38,370 nt of DNA from assembly GCA_035510795.1 (NCBI GenBank), contig DATKGL010000024.1:1-38370 (forward strand), given 5' to 3'. Source of the stretch: DATKGL01 sp035510795 (lineage in GTDB: Bacteria > Patescibacteriota > Saccharimonadia > Saccharimonadales > UBA4665). Position numbers and translations under genes: made by a program. Numbering within the stretch: position 1 is the stretch's first letter; the number at the start of each line of letters is the position of its first letter. The notes beneath the pieces were generated by a model. The model ran no database searches, was not told where the DNA came from, and was given only the letters and a program-made list of their open reading frames with translations. This document shows, piece after piece, positions 1 to 7,195 of this stretch.

Positions 1-77
1 TGGAGGGCCCAGTGGGACTTGAACCCACGACACCCTGCTTAAAAGGCAGGTGCTCTAACCGGCTGAGCTATGGGCCC
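1..77 (-). tRNA. tRNA-Lys (UUU anticodon)
   Basis: On the minus strand the segment folds as a full cloverleaf. The acceptor strand GGGCCCA pairs with UGGGCCC. The D arm is GAGC/GCUC-like, the anticodon loop is CUUUUAA with anticodon UUU, and the T loop is UUCAAGU. CCA is encoded in the DNA. The anticodon reads AAA/AAG, so lysine. The discriminator base appears to be U, which is unusual for tRNA-Lys. The 3' end touches the window edge. Confidence 0.95.
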
Positions 78-174
78 GTAGTGTCATCGTTAGCAAATTA
101 ACTCCTTACAATTATCATAATAATGTAGTAAAAGTCAAACAATCCAAGATGATTAACACCTTAATGCTCGAGTT

Positions 175-684
175 CTACCGAGGCTCATGGCTGTGACCAT
201 GTTTTTTGCGCCGCGGAAAACTATGACGCTGAAATAGGAAAAAAACTAGACAAACAATGGCGCCACATCCGACTATTAAGGCTTGTGCCTGAGTTAGATT
301 GTGCCAAAGTGCAGATCGGTTGAGGGTTTTCTGATAACTCGTTGACAGTAAGGGTTCGACCATGAGCGCACCAACAAGACCGATAAATATGGATGGTATT
401 AAATTCAAAAGTGATTTAACTAAGCCCTTAATACTGTGAAACCTAAAAATAAGTGTTAGTAGCGGTGGGATGAAAAGTAAAGCTAACTTAAGCGAGGCCT
501 GACTGATAGGTGCCGTGGCAGGCGATACTACTCCAGAAAGTGTACCGGCATCATTGGAGAGAAAGATAACCAATACTTCTCCGACGCAAAGACTCATAAA
601 CAAAACTGCAGCGTTAACCCTGAGCAGGAATACAAGCAAAATTGGAGCGATGACAATTAAACCAAACAGTAACGTCGGTGTCAT
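175..684 (-). CDS. Small polytopic membrane protein, unknown function
   Basis: I do not recognise the family. The 169-residue protein has about five hydrophobic segments (roughly residues 3-23, 25-43, 65-80, 88-108 and 133-152). It ends in a short basic, histidine-containing tail (RRKKHGHSHEPR) that is probably cytoplasmic. It is the last gene of the minus-strand run protease-RimK-DUF192, starting 19 nt after the DUF192 stop, so it is probably co-transcribed. There is no clear Shine-Dalgarno (SD) sequence before the ATG. The His-rich tail could bind metal, but nothing else supports transport. About 100 bp without features separates it from the tRNA-Lys gene. Confidence 0.7.
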   Translation of the reverse strand: MTPTLLFGLIVIAPILLVFLLRVNAAVLFMSLCVGEVLVIFLSNDAGTLSGVVSPATAPISQASLKLALLFIPPLLTLIFRFHSIKGLVKSLLNLIPSIFIGLVGALMVEPLLSTSYQKTLNRSALWHNLTQAQALIVGCGAIVCLVFFLFQRHSFPRRKKHGHSHEPR

Positions 685-703
685 AGGCTCATCATATCAC
701 GTA

Positions 704-1192
704 TCAAAACTCTAGTGTTTGGCCGATTTTTATTTGGTTCGACATCGCCTGCCCCGAATTCAATTCGATCACATACTTTGCCGGTTGAGCTGGGCAGAAA
801 GCCCGGGGATAACTGGACGGCTTGGCATCTGGTTGGATATAAACAACTTGTTTGTTTGGTGAAAGCCAGATTATATCAAGCGGGAACAGCATTCCTTTCA
901 TCCAGAAGCAACGACTCTCGCTACTACTAAAACTAAATAACATTCCTTGGTTGGCGGGAAGTGATGACCTCTGCCCTAAACCTTTTTCCTGTTCGGCTAA
1001 GGTCCCCGCAACAGTCAGTTTGAAACTGGTTTCTACTGTCCGTAAAGTAACAGTTTGATTACTATCAATAGCTCTCCAAATAAAGAAAGTGGCCAGAGCA
1101 AGAACGATGAGACTGAGCACTAACAATATTGCTTTTTTGCTATGCCCCAACCCGATCCTTCTTTTGTCTTCCTTGAGAGTTTTTTTCAACAT
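704..1192 (-). CDS. DUF192 family membrane-anchored protein
   Basis: DUF192 proteins are small extracytoplasmic proteins of unresolved function. One N-terminal membrane segment (KKAILLVLSLIVLALATFFI) is followed by the DUF192 core: a GLGQRSSLPANQGMLFSF block, FWMKGMLFPLDIIWL, and a C-terminal YVIELNSGQA...IKIGQ segment, all in family order. The start is ambiguous. The ATG at 1192 overlaps rimK by about 50 nt and has only a distant SD. A TTG at 1150 overlaps rimK by 11 nt and has AAGAAGGA five bases upstream, so it may be the real start; it keeps the whole membrane segment. A further in-frame TTG lies at 1198. It follows rimK in the same operon. Confidence 0.85.
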   Translation of the reverse strand: MLKKTLKEDKRRIGLGHSKKAILLVLSLIVLALATFFIWRAIDSNQTVTLRTVETSFKLTVAGTLAEQEKGLGQRSSLPANQGMLFSFSSSESRCFWMKGMLFPLDIIWLSPNKQVVYIQPDAKPSSYPRAFCPAQPAKYVIELNSGQAMSNQIKIGQTLEF

Positions 1193-2042
1193 AGTCAATT
1201 ATTTTACCTGCAACGTTTATGCCAGTCACATGCTCAATACCAAAACCGGGAGAGCAATTAACTTCAAGTACTAATGGTCCCCGCTTTGAGCGTACCATGT
1301 CTACTCCACATATTGACAGGCCAATAGCTTTAGCAGCTTTTAGGGCCACCTTTCGTTCCCCTTCGGTTAATTCAACTGGTTCGCCTGTGCCACCTTGATG
1401 AAGATTGGAGCGGAAGTCATCATCAAGATTCTGCCGCCTCATGCTGGCAACCACTTCTCCGCCGACAACAAAAGCACGGATATCTTGACCAGCACTTTCA
1501 TCAATATATTCCTGAACGAGGAAGTTTACTCCTTCAACATAAAATGCCTGCATTACTGCTTTAGCAGCTTTTCGGGTTTCAGCCAAAACTACGCCATTTC
1601 CTTGAGTGCCTCTGGCGACTTTGATAATTACCGGGGCACCGCCAACTTGTTCAAGTACGTCTTCGAGATCAGTCGTCTCGCGAGCGAATACAGTCTTAGG
1701 AATCGCGACGCCGGCCTTTGCCAGCAGCTGCATACTGCGAAGTTTATCCCGAGACCGGGCGATAGCAATTGAACTAGTGGTAGTTGAAACATTTTGCATT
1801 TCGAATTGCCGCACAATGGCTGATCCATATTTAGTTATACTGGCGGCGATTCGGGGGATGATAACATCAACGTCAACTATTGTTTCGCCTTGATAGCGAA
1901 CCAGGGGGTTATTGCGTTCGGCCGTGACATAACATTTTGAATAATCAATAATCCTAACTTGGTGGCCTCTTGCGAGAATTTCTTCTTTAAGGCGCTTAGT
2001 CGAATAGTTGCCGGGCCCTTTGGATAAAATAACAACTCTCAT
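1140..2042 (-). CDS. rimK: RimK-family ATP-grasp ligase (S6--glutamate ligase type)
   Basis: RimK enzymes use ATP to add glutamates to the C-terminus of ribosomal protein S6 or to related substrates. The 300-residue length is typical. Visible elements are the N-terminal preATP-grasp domain (MRVVILSKGPGNYSTKRL, DVIIPRI), the nucleotide-binding ATP-grasp segment (SRDKLRSMQLLAKAG, VIIKVARGTQGNGV, FLVQEYI, DIRAFVVGG) and the metal-binding end (GVDMVRSKRGPLVLEVNCSPGF). The ATG at 2042 has an SD, AAAGGA, five bases upstream. Its neighbour at 2054 is a RimK-associated protease-like protein, a pairing known from other bacteria where the protease partners the modification system. The actual substrate here is unknown. 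Confidence 0.93.
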   Translation of the reverse strand: MRVVILSKGPGNYSTKRLKEEILARGHQVRIIDYSKCYVTAERNNPLVRYQGETIVDVDVIIPRIAASITKYGSAIVRQFEMQNVSTTTSSIAIARSRDKLRSMQLLAKAGVAIPKTVFARETTDLEDVLEQVGGAPVIIKVARGTQGNGVVLAETRKAAKAVMQAFYVEGVNFLVQEYIDESAGQDIRAFVVGGEVVASMRRQNLDDDFRSNLHQGGTGEPVELTEGERKVALKAAKAIGLSICGVDMVRSKRGPLVLEVNCSPGFGIEHVTGINVAGKIIDYVEKNSQGRQKKDRVGA

Positions 2043-2053
2043 GTAAGTCCTTT

Positions 2054-2539
2054 CTATAACAGGCTTTCAGCCTGCTTCATTGCCTTGATGCGATTAGATT
2101 TAGCCTGATTGAGTTGCACTTGAATGCTGTACGGTAAATTTTGTGTCGTATTAACCACAAAATGGTTATCTAAAAAGTGCTGCCCTAGTAAGACTGGATA
2201 GAGCATAGTGCTTCTGTCCGATAATGTAAACCGGATTTTAAAATTCCCGCCTTTAACTTTGGCGTTTAAGATAACCACATAACGGATTTGGCGTTCGCCG
2301 GAAGAGCTGACGACTTTGATTGTTGAGTACTGCCCAGGCTGTTTAATAATTTTTTTACCGTTGTAGTAGGGGGAATTTTTATCAAACAAGCAAAAACTAA
2401 GCTGACCCTCTTCCAACGTAATATCTGACGCCCATATCGAACTGGAATCAGCTCCAGTATCAATTTTGGCTGGTACATTGGAAATTGAGGTAACGTCAAT
2501 AGTTGTCGTTCGCCCAATAGTTTCATTAGACTGCTTCAT
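2054..2539 (-). CDS. RimK-associated retropepsin-like protease (DUF785/Zn_protease family)
   Basis: The 161-residue protein carries the family signature KIDTGADSSSI near residues 26-36, where the DTGA triad resembles the catalytic motif of retropepsin-like aspartyl proteases. This is followed by RQIRYVVILNA and the C-terminal VLLGQHFLDNHFVVN block typical of the family that sits beside rimK, called RimB in proteobacterial rim operons. It is predicted to process or regulate proteins modified by RimK; the family name refers to ATP-dependent zinc proteases, but no zinc-binding motif is evident here. It is the first gene of the operon; the promoter at 2572-2600 lies just upstream. The ATG has no clear SD, so translation may rely on the short leader. 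Confidence 0.85.
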   Translation of the reverse strand: MKQSNETIGRTTTIDVTSISNVPAKIDTGADSSSIWASDITLEEGQLSFCLFDKNSPYYNGKKIIKQPGQYSTIKVVSSSGERQIRYVVILNAKVKGGNFKIRFTLSDRSTMLYPVLLGQHFLDNHFVVNTTQNLPYSIQVQLNQAKSNRIKAMKQAESLL

Positions 2540-2571
2540 AGTTAATAATTTATGGATTGTAGTTTCACCAA

Positions 2572-2600
2572 ATTATAGCATTTTTGTTTAATTTAGTCAA
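2572..2600 (-). promoter_or_regulatory. Sigma70 promoter of the rim operon
   Basis: On the minus strand TTGACT (2600-2595) and TATAAT (2577-2572) are separated by exactly 17 bp, with TGC directly before the -10 (an extended -10). The predicted transcript starts near 2565, about 25 nt before the protease ATG. Confidence 0.8.
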
Positions 2601-2622
2601 TGATTGTTTATCTGTTAATTTA

Positions 2623-2739
2623 TTAATAACTGTGGTGACTGACTCTCAAGTAAACCAGTATTATGCCAATAAGTATTACCAGTAGCAGAAGTAGCAGTAG
2701 CGGGATAAAGCCATTCTGGTTATGAATGATTCTCTTCAT
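2623..2739 (-). CDS. 38-residue single-pass membrane peptide
   Basis: This small ORF starts at ATG 2739 and stops at TAA 2623. The peptide begins with MKRIIHNQNGFIP. A hydrophobic run of about 21 residues, mostly Leu, Ile and Val, follows, and it ends YLRVSHHSY. A basic N-terminus followed by one uninterrupted membrane segment is hard to get by chance. I recall similar GFIPLLL-type mini-proteins in CPR genomes, but this is memory, not a search. The GF step after a short basic leader resembles a prepilin cleavage site, though the usual Glu at position +5 is missing. The SD is weak. It lies between dnaJ and the rim operon on the same strand, with an imperfect inverted repeat (2743-2773) just upstream. 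Confidence 0.6.
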   Translation of the reverse strand: MKRIIHNQNGFIPLLLLLLLVILIGIILVYLRVSHHSY

Positions 2740-2800
2740 CGTGTTTATCTTATCACGGGGCACACGGATAAACAGTACCGATTAACAGTGAGCCTGTAAA

Positions 2801-3895
2801 TTAATGAAAAAGTGATCTTTTGCCCGAGTTGTCTTTAAAATCTTCAAGTAAATCTTGCTGCCGTTTTGATAATTTTGTCGGCGTATCAACGAGTATCGTG
2901 ACGATGTGGGCACCCCGGGATGAGCCGCGGATATGAGGGACGCCGTGGCCGGATAACTTAAAATCGCTGCCGCTTTGGGTGCCAGCCGGGATTTTCATCC
3001 TAATCGGTCCATCAACTGTGTCAACGGCCATTTCTGAACCAAGCGCCGCGTCAATCATATCAACGTGCTCTTCGCTTAAAATCAAATCACCTTCCCGGGT
3101 GAATTTTTTGTGGGGCTTGACCCGAACATTAACGTATAAATCACCTTTAGGCCCGTTCGCAACAGCTTCGCCACGTTCTCTTATGCGGATAGTCGCTCCG
3201 TCATCAATACCGGCCGGAATTTTAAGAGTAACTGCTTGATCTTTTCGCTGCGTTCCCTTGCCTCGGCAAACACTACAAATCTTTTCAGGTACCTTGCCGC
3301 TACCCTTGCAGGTTGGACATACGCTGGCCTGTTGAATATTGCCAAAAATAGTCCTGGTAACGTTTACGACCTGACCTGAACCTTGGCACGTTTCGCAGGT
3401 CTTTAATTCATAGCCTGGTTCAGCGGTAGTACCGTGGCAATGCGGACAAATATCGTCAATATCCAGATTCAGCTTAACTTCTGACCCGAAAACCGCTTGC
3501 TCAAAACTTATTTCAACCCTTGTCTGGATATCACGCCCGTGCGCCTGACGGCTACGCGGTTGGGCGCCGCCGCCGAAAAAACTTTCAAAAATATCTCCCA
3601 AACCAAGATCGCCAAAATCAAAATTGAAACTCTGTCCGGCAGCTCCGCCGCCGAAAGGATTACCCTCAAAGCCGCCGTTGCCGCCAACGCCGGCATGGCC
3701 GAATTGATCGTAGCGCTTACGTTTGCTCTCGTCTTTTAAAACCTCGTAGGCTTCATTGATCTCTTTAAATTTGGCTTCATCACCACCCCGGTCGGGATGA
3801 TGTTCAACAGCCAGCCGGCGAAATGCCTTCTTAATTTCATCAGCCGAAGCAGATTTGCTGACACCTAAAACTTCATAGTAATCGCGCTTGGGCAT
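2801..3895 (-). CDS. dnaJ: Chaperone DnaJ (Hsp40)
   Basis: This is the DnaK co-chaperone: it stimulates DnaK ATP hydrolysis and delivers unfolded clients. The domain order is canonical over 364 residues: J domain with HPD (EHHPDRGGDEAKF, about residues 5-65), a Gly/Phe-rich linker (about 70-110), four zinc-binding CxxCxGxG-type repeats (CPHCHG, CETCQGSG, CPTCKGSG, CSVCRGKG) and the C-terminal client-binding domain. It is the last gene of hrcA-grpE-dnaK-dnaJ, 34 nt after dnaK. No strong SD precedes the ATG. It should be induced with the operon through the upstream CIRCE element. Confidence 0.98.
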   Translation of the reverse strand: MPKRDYYEVLGVSKSASADEIKKAFRRLAVEHHPDRGGDEAKFKEINEAYEVLKDESKRKRYDQFGHAGVGGNGGFEGNPFGGGAAGQSFNFDFGDLGLGDIFESFFGGGAQPRSRQAHGRDIQTRVEISFEQAVFGSEVKLNLDIDDICPHCHGTTAEPGYELKTCETCQGSGQVVNVTRTIFGNIQQASVCPTCKGSGKVPEKICSVCRGKGTQRKDQAVTLKIPAGIDDGATIRIRERGEAVANGPKGDLYVNVRVKPHKKFTREGDLILSEEHVDMIDAALGSEMAVDTVDGPIRMKIPAGTQSGSDFKLSGHGVPHIRGSSRGAHIVTILVDTPTKLSKRQQDLLEDFKDNSGKRSLFH

Positions 3896-3929
3896 TTGTA
3901 ATTAAATCTTTCGGATCTTATTGCCGGGA

Positions 3930-5855
3930 TTAAGACTTTTTATCGTCAACGACTTCGCCCTCGACTGCGTCGTCCTGATCTTTTTTCGGATTATCAGCCT
4001 CTGGGGCGTCCTTGACGGCTGTATCTTCTGTTTCGGTCTTACCGGCAGCTTCATACATTTTTGCGCCAATCGGCATCATTTTATCATTAAGTTCTTTAAA
4101 TGCCGCTTCAACAGCTTCTTTATCGGCTTTTTCGTCACTGGCCACTTTTTTGGCCGCATCAATAGCTTCATTGAGGGTCTTCATATCTTCGTCGGCTAAT
4201 TTTTTATCATTATCCCGGCGAAGTTTTTCGGCTTGGTAGACTGCGCTATCTAGCAAGTTGCGGGCTTCAACTGTCTCGCGTTTTTGTTTATCCTGCTCAG
4301 CATTAGCTTCCGCTTCTTTAGCCATCCGTTCCACTTCTGATTTATCCAGGTTGCCGCTACCGCTGATAGTAATACTTTGCTCTTTGCTGGTTCCTTTATC
4401 CTTGGCCGTAACATTGAGAATGCCGTTGGCGTCAATGTTAAAAGTTACCTCTATCTGCGGTATTCCGCGAGGAGCTGGCGGAATTCCGTCCAAGGTAAAT
4501 CGGCCAAGCGACTTGTTGCCTTCGGCCATTTCCCTCTCTCCTTGCAGGACATGAATCTCAACCTGCGGCTGGTGGTCGGCGGCTGTCGAAAAGACCTCAC
4601 TTTTACTGGTCGGGACAGTGGTATTGCGCTCAATCAGCTTAGTCATAACTCCGCCCATCGTTTCAATGCCTAAACTTAACGGAGTAACATCAAGCAACAA
4701 TACATCTTTGACATTCCCTTGGAGTACGCCACCTTGAATAGCAGCACCAACAGCAACTACTTCATCCGGGTTAACGCCCTTCATTGGATCTTTGCCGAAT
4801 ATCTTCTTAACCTTCGCCTGAACCGCCGGCATGCGTGTCATGCCGCCGACTAAAATAACTGCATCTATATCGCTGGGCTTGAGACCGGCATCTTTGAATG
4901 CTTTCTGGCAGGGTACCTCGGTATCTTCAATTAAAGTACCGACGAGCTGTTCAAGTTTGGCGCGGGTAAGTTTATGCTCAAAATGCTTGGGGCCTTCAGC
5001 ATCAGCTGTAATAAATGGCAGATTAATGTCAACTTCATTGGTGGTGCTTAGCTCGATCTTAGCCTTCTCTGCTTCATCGCGCAGACGCTGCATAGCAGCT
5101 TTGTCATCTGAGATATCGATCCCTTGTTCTTTTTTGAACTCTTCAACCAGGTAGTTAACGATGGCACGGTCAAAATCAGCTCCACCTAAGTGCGTGTTGC
5201 CATTGGTTGATTTAACTTCGAATACGCCATCACCGAGTTCCAGAATTGAAATATCGAATGTCCCGCCTCCCAAGTCGTAGACAGCTATTTTTTCATCTTT
5301 ATTGTCAGCTTTATCAAGCCCGTAGGCCAGTGCTGCGGCAGTTGGTTCATTGATAATACGCTTAACCTCCAGCCCGGCTATTTTGCCGGAATCTTTGGTG
5401 GCCTGGCGTTGTGAATCATCAAAATAAGCCGGGACCGTTATAACCGCTTCGCTGACGCTTTCTCCTAAGAAAGCTTCGGCATCAGTTTTTAACTTGGTCA
5501 GGATCATGGCGCTGATTTCTTCAGGGCTGTACTCTTTGTCGGCCATTTTAACTTTGACGCTGGAACCGCTTTTGACAAGTTCATAGCCCATCAGCTTCAA
5601 ATCGCGCTGGACTTCTTTATCTTCCCAGCGGCGGCCGATAAGGCGTTTGACTTCATAGATCGTGTTTTTAGAATTAGTCACCTGCTGGCGACGGGCAACT
5701 TGTCCGACTAAACGCTCGCCGTTCTTATTAACGGCTACGACGCTGGGAGTAGTCCGGCTGCCTTCACTGTTGGCTATAATTTCCGGCTTGCCACTTTGCA
5801 TCACGGCCATAGCCGAATTGGTTGTACCGAGATCAATCCCGATAATTTTACTCAT
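3930..5855 (-). CDS. dnaK: Chaperone DnaK (Hsp70)
   Basis: This is the ATP-driven protein-folding chaperone of the cytoplasm, 641 residues, standard length. The nucleotide-binding domain starts with IIGIDLGTTNSAMAV and contains VYDLGGGTFDISILE and VILVGGMTRMPAVQ. The substrate-binding domain follows (LLLDVTPLSLGIETMGGV) with the helical lid, then an acidic tail ending in EGEVVDDKKS. GAAGGAG is a strong SD about eight bases before the ATG. It is third in the operon, 13 nt after grpE. Nothing unusual is seen. Confidence 0.99.
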   Translation of the reverse strand: MSKIIGIDLGTTNSAMAVMQSGKPEIIANSEGSRTTPSVVAVNKNGERLVGQVARRQQVTNSKNTIYEVKRLIGRRWEDKEVQRDLKLMGYELVKSGSSVKVKMADKEYSPEEISAMILTKLKTDAEAFLGESVSEAVITVPAYFDDSQRQATKDSGKIAGLEVKRIINEPTAAALAYGLDKADNKDEKIAVYDLGGGTFDISILELGDGVFEVKSTNGNTHLGGADFDRAIVNYLVEEFKKEQGIDISDDKAAMQRLRDEAEKAKIELSTTNEVDINLPFITADAEGPKHFEHKLTRAKLEQLVGTLIEDTEVPCQKAFKDAGLKPSDIDAVILVGGMTRMPAVQAKVKKIFGKDPMKGVNPDEVVAVGAAIQGGVLQGNVKDVLLLDVTPLSLGIETMGGVMTKLIERNTTVPTSKSEVFSTAADHQPQVEIHVLQGEREMAEGNKSLGRFTLDGIPPAPRGIPQIEVTFNIDANGILNVTAKDKGTSKEQSITISGSGNLDKSEVERMAKEAEANAEQDKQKRETVEARNLLDSAVYQAEKLRRDNDKKLADEDMKTLNEAIDAAKKVASDEKADKEAVEAAFKELNDKMMPIGAKMYEAAGKTETEDTAVKDAPEADNPKKDQDDAVEGEVVDDKKS

Positions 5856-5868
5856 ATAATTTTCTCCT

Positions 5869-6354
5869 TCATTGCATTATTACTTTTACCATTGCGTGTC
5901 TGATGACTTCATTGCCAATCTTATAACCTGCCTGGATCTCATCGCTGACTATTTCCTCAGTGCCATCACCTTCTTCTAAAACGACAGCTTCATGAATACG
6001 GGGATCAAAAACTTCACCGACGGTTTTGATGCGTTCAACTCCCAGATCAGTTAAGAGCTTCTCGAATTGTCTGAAAGTCGCTTGAATACCCTTAACATAG
6101 TCGGTCTGGGCTAGTTCGGCCGGCACGTGCTGGTCGGCTCTTTGCAGGCTATCAATAAATGGCAACAGCTTGATAATTATATTGGCTTTAGCGAAGGTTG
6201 CCTGCCGAGATCTGTCTTCTTCTGTGCGACGACGCAGATTTATGGCATCAGCCCGCTCCCTTTGCAGGGCATCGGTAAGCTCAGTGATTTCTTGCTGCAA
6301 AGCTTTGGCTGTCTTATCGGCAGTTTTAGTTGGTCTTGGACTGTCTTTACTCAT
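5869..6354 (-). CDS. grpE: Nucleotide exchange factor GrpE
   Basis: GrpE removes ADP from DnaK. The 161-residue protein has an N-terminal coiled-coil helix (LQQEITELTDALQRERADAINLRRRTEEDR), then LLPFIDSLQRA and the C-terminal beta domain ending GYKIGNEVIRHAMVKVIMQ, all family hallmarks. It is slightly shorter than typical GrpE because the N-terminal tail is brief. It overlaps the end of hrcA by 8 nt, and AGAGGT about six bases before its ATG serves as SD, suggesting translational coupling. Confidence 0.96.
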   Translation of the reverse strand: MSKDSPRPTKTADKTAKALQQEITELTDALQRERADAINLRRRTEEDRSRQATFAKANIIIKLLPFIDSLQRADQHVPAELAQTDYVKGIQATFRQFEKLLTDLGVERIKTVGEVFDPRIHEAVVLEEGDGTEEIVSDEIQAGYKIGNEVIRHAMVKVIMQ

Positions 6355-7057
6355 ACAGCACCTCTTCTAAGGCCTCGCCGGCATGACGGACTAGCGACAT
6401 GACGTCGCGGTAACTTTGACGAGTCGGACCAAGCACACCGATATAGCTGCGGTCGGAATAGGGGCTGCGGAAACGGCTGATAATTAAGCTGCAGCCGGCA
6501 CTTCTGCCAATTGTATTTTCCCGGCCGATATATACGCTCAGCGGCTCATTAGGCGCTGTTTCATAGAGCCAGGGTTCTAAATTATCCAGCAATTGAGCTA
6601 CCAGTTGTACTTGTTCGCTGTGTAGAAATTCCGGCTGGCCGAACAGATTGCCAAGTCCGCTCATATATAACTGGGGGCCAATCGTGGCCAGTCCAAGATT
6701 ATGCGTTAGCTCAACCAAGGTATCAACGGTATTGCGGATAGTCCTTTCCGGCAAGCCGCCGCTGACGGCACGGGCGGCAATGGCTTTTTCGCCTCTGCGG
6801 TCAGTCGATGTAGCTTGCGGATCTGTTCCGGCAAGATTGTTAACATAAAAACGATAGCCTTTATCGGTAGGAATGCGTCCGGCGCTGGTATAGGGCTGGG
6901 TAATATAACCCTGACGTTCCAAATCCGCCATTTCAGCCCTAATAGTGGCTGAACTGACATTAAAAACCTTAGCCAACAGGCTGCTACCAACTGGGCAGGC
7001 TACTTCGGCGTATTGTTCAATAATTGAACTAAGAATAGCTTTTTGTCTAGAAGTCAT
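6347..7057 (-). CDS. hrcA: Heat-inducible repressor HrcA (short form)
   Basis: HrcA binds CIRCE and represses chaperone operons. The N-terminal winged helix is clear (LAKVFNVSSATIRAEMADLERQGYI followed by TSAGRIPTDKGYRFYV), and the C-terminal end has SYIGVLGPTRQSYRDVMSLV. At about 236 residues it is roughly 100 shorter than the usual 340; the central dimerisation/GAF-like part is reduced. A GTG at 7072 is an alternative start; the ATG at 7057 has AAGGA nearby but at short spacing. It is the first gene of the operon, directly downstream of a CIRCE-overlapped promoter, so it should repress itself. Confidence 0.93.
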   Translation of the reverse strand: MTSRQKAILSSIIEQYAEVACPVGSSLLAKVFNVSSATIRAEMADLERQGYITQPYTSAGRIPTDKGYRFYVNNLAGTDPQATSTDRRGEKAIAARAVSGGLPERTIRNTVDTLVELTHNLGLATIGPQLYMSGLGNLFGQPEFLHSEQVQLVAQLLDNLEPWLYETAPNEPLSVYIGRENTIGRSAGCSLIISRFRSPYSDRSYIGVLGPTRQSYRDVMSLVRHAGEALEEVLYE

Positions 7058-7100
7058 CTTCCTTATTCGCACTCGGTTATGCCAAGTGCCAATAGCTATA

Positions 7101-7130
7101 ATAATAGACCAACTAGCACTCGTTAGTCAA
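7101..7130 (-). promoter_or_regulatory. Promoter of hrcA-grpE-dnaK-dnaJ
   Basis: On the minus strand TTGACT (7130-7125) and TATTAT (7106-7101) are 18 bp apart. The -35 box lies inside the 9-bp spacer of the CIRCE repeat, so bound HrcA would block polymerase. Transcription should start near 7094. Confidence 0.75.
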
Positions 7131-7139
7131 GAGTGCTAG
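7113..7139 (-). promoter_or_regulatory. CIRCE operator (HrcA binding site)
   Basis: CTAGCACTC, a 9-bp spacer and GAGTGCTAG form a perfect inverted repeat, matching the CIRCE consensus (TTAGCACTC-N9-GAGTGCTAA) except at the outermost positions. It sits immediately upstream of hrcA. Confidence 0.95.
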
Positions 7140-7195
7140 CTCATTTTATTTCAGTGCGCCCAGAGTACCATTTCAAGATAACTTTAGCTGATAAA

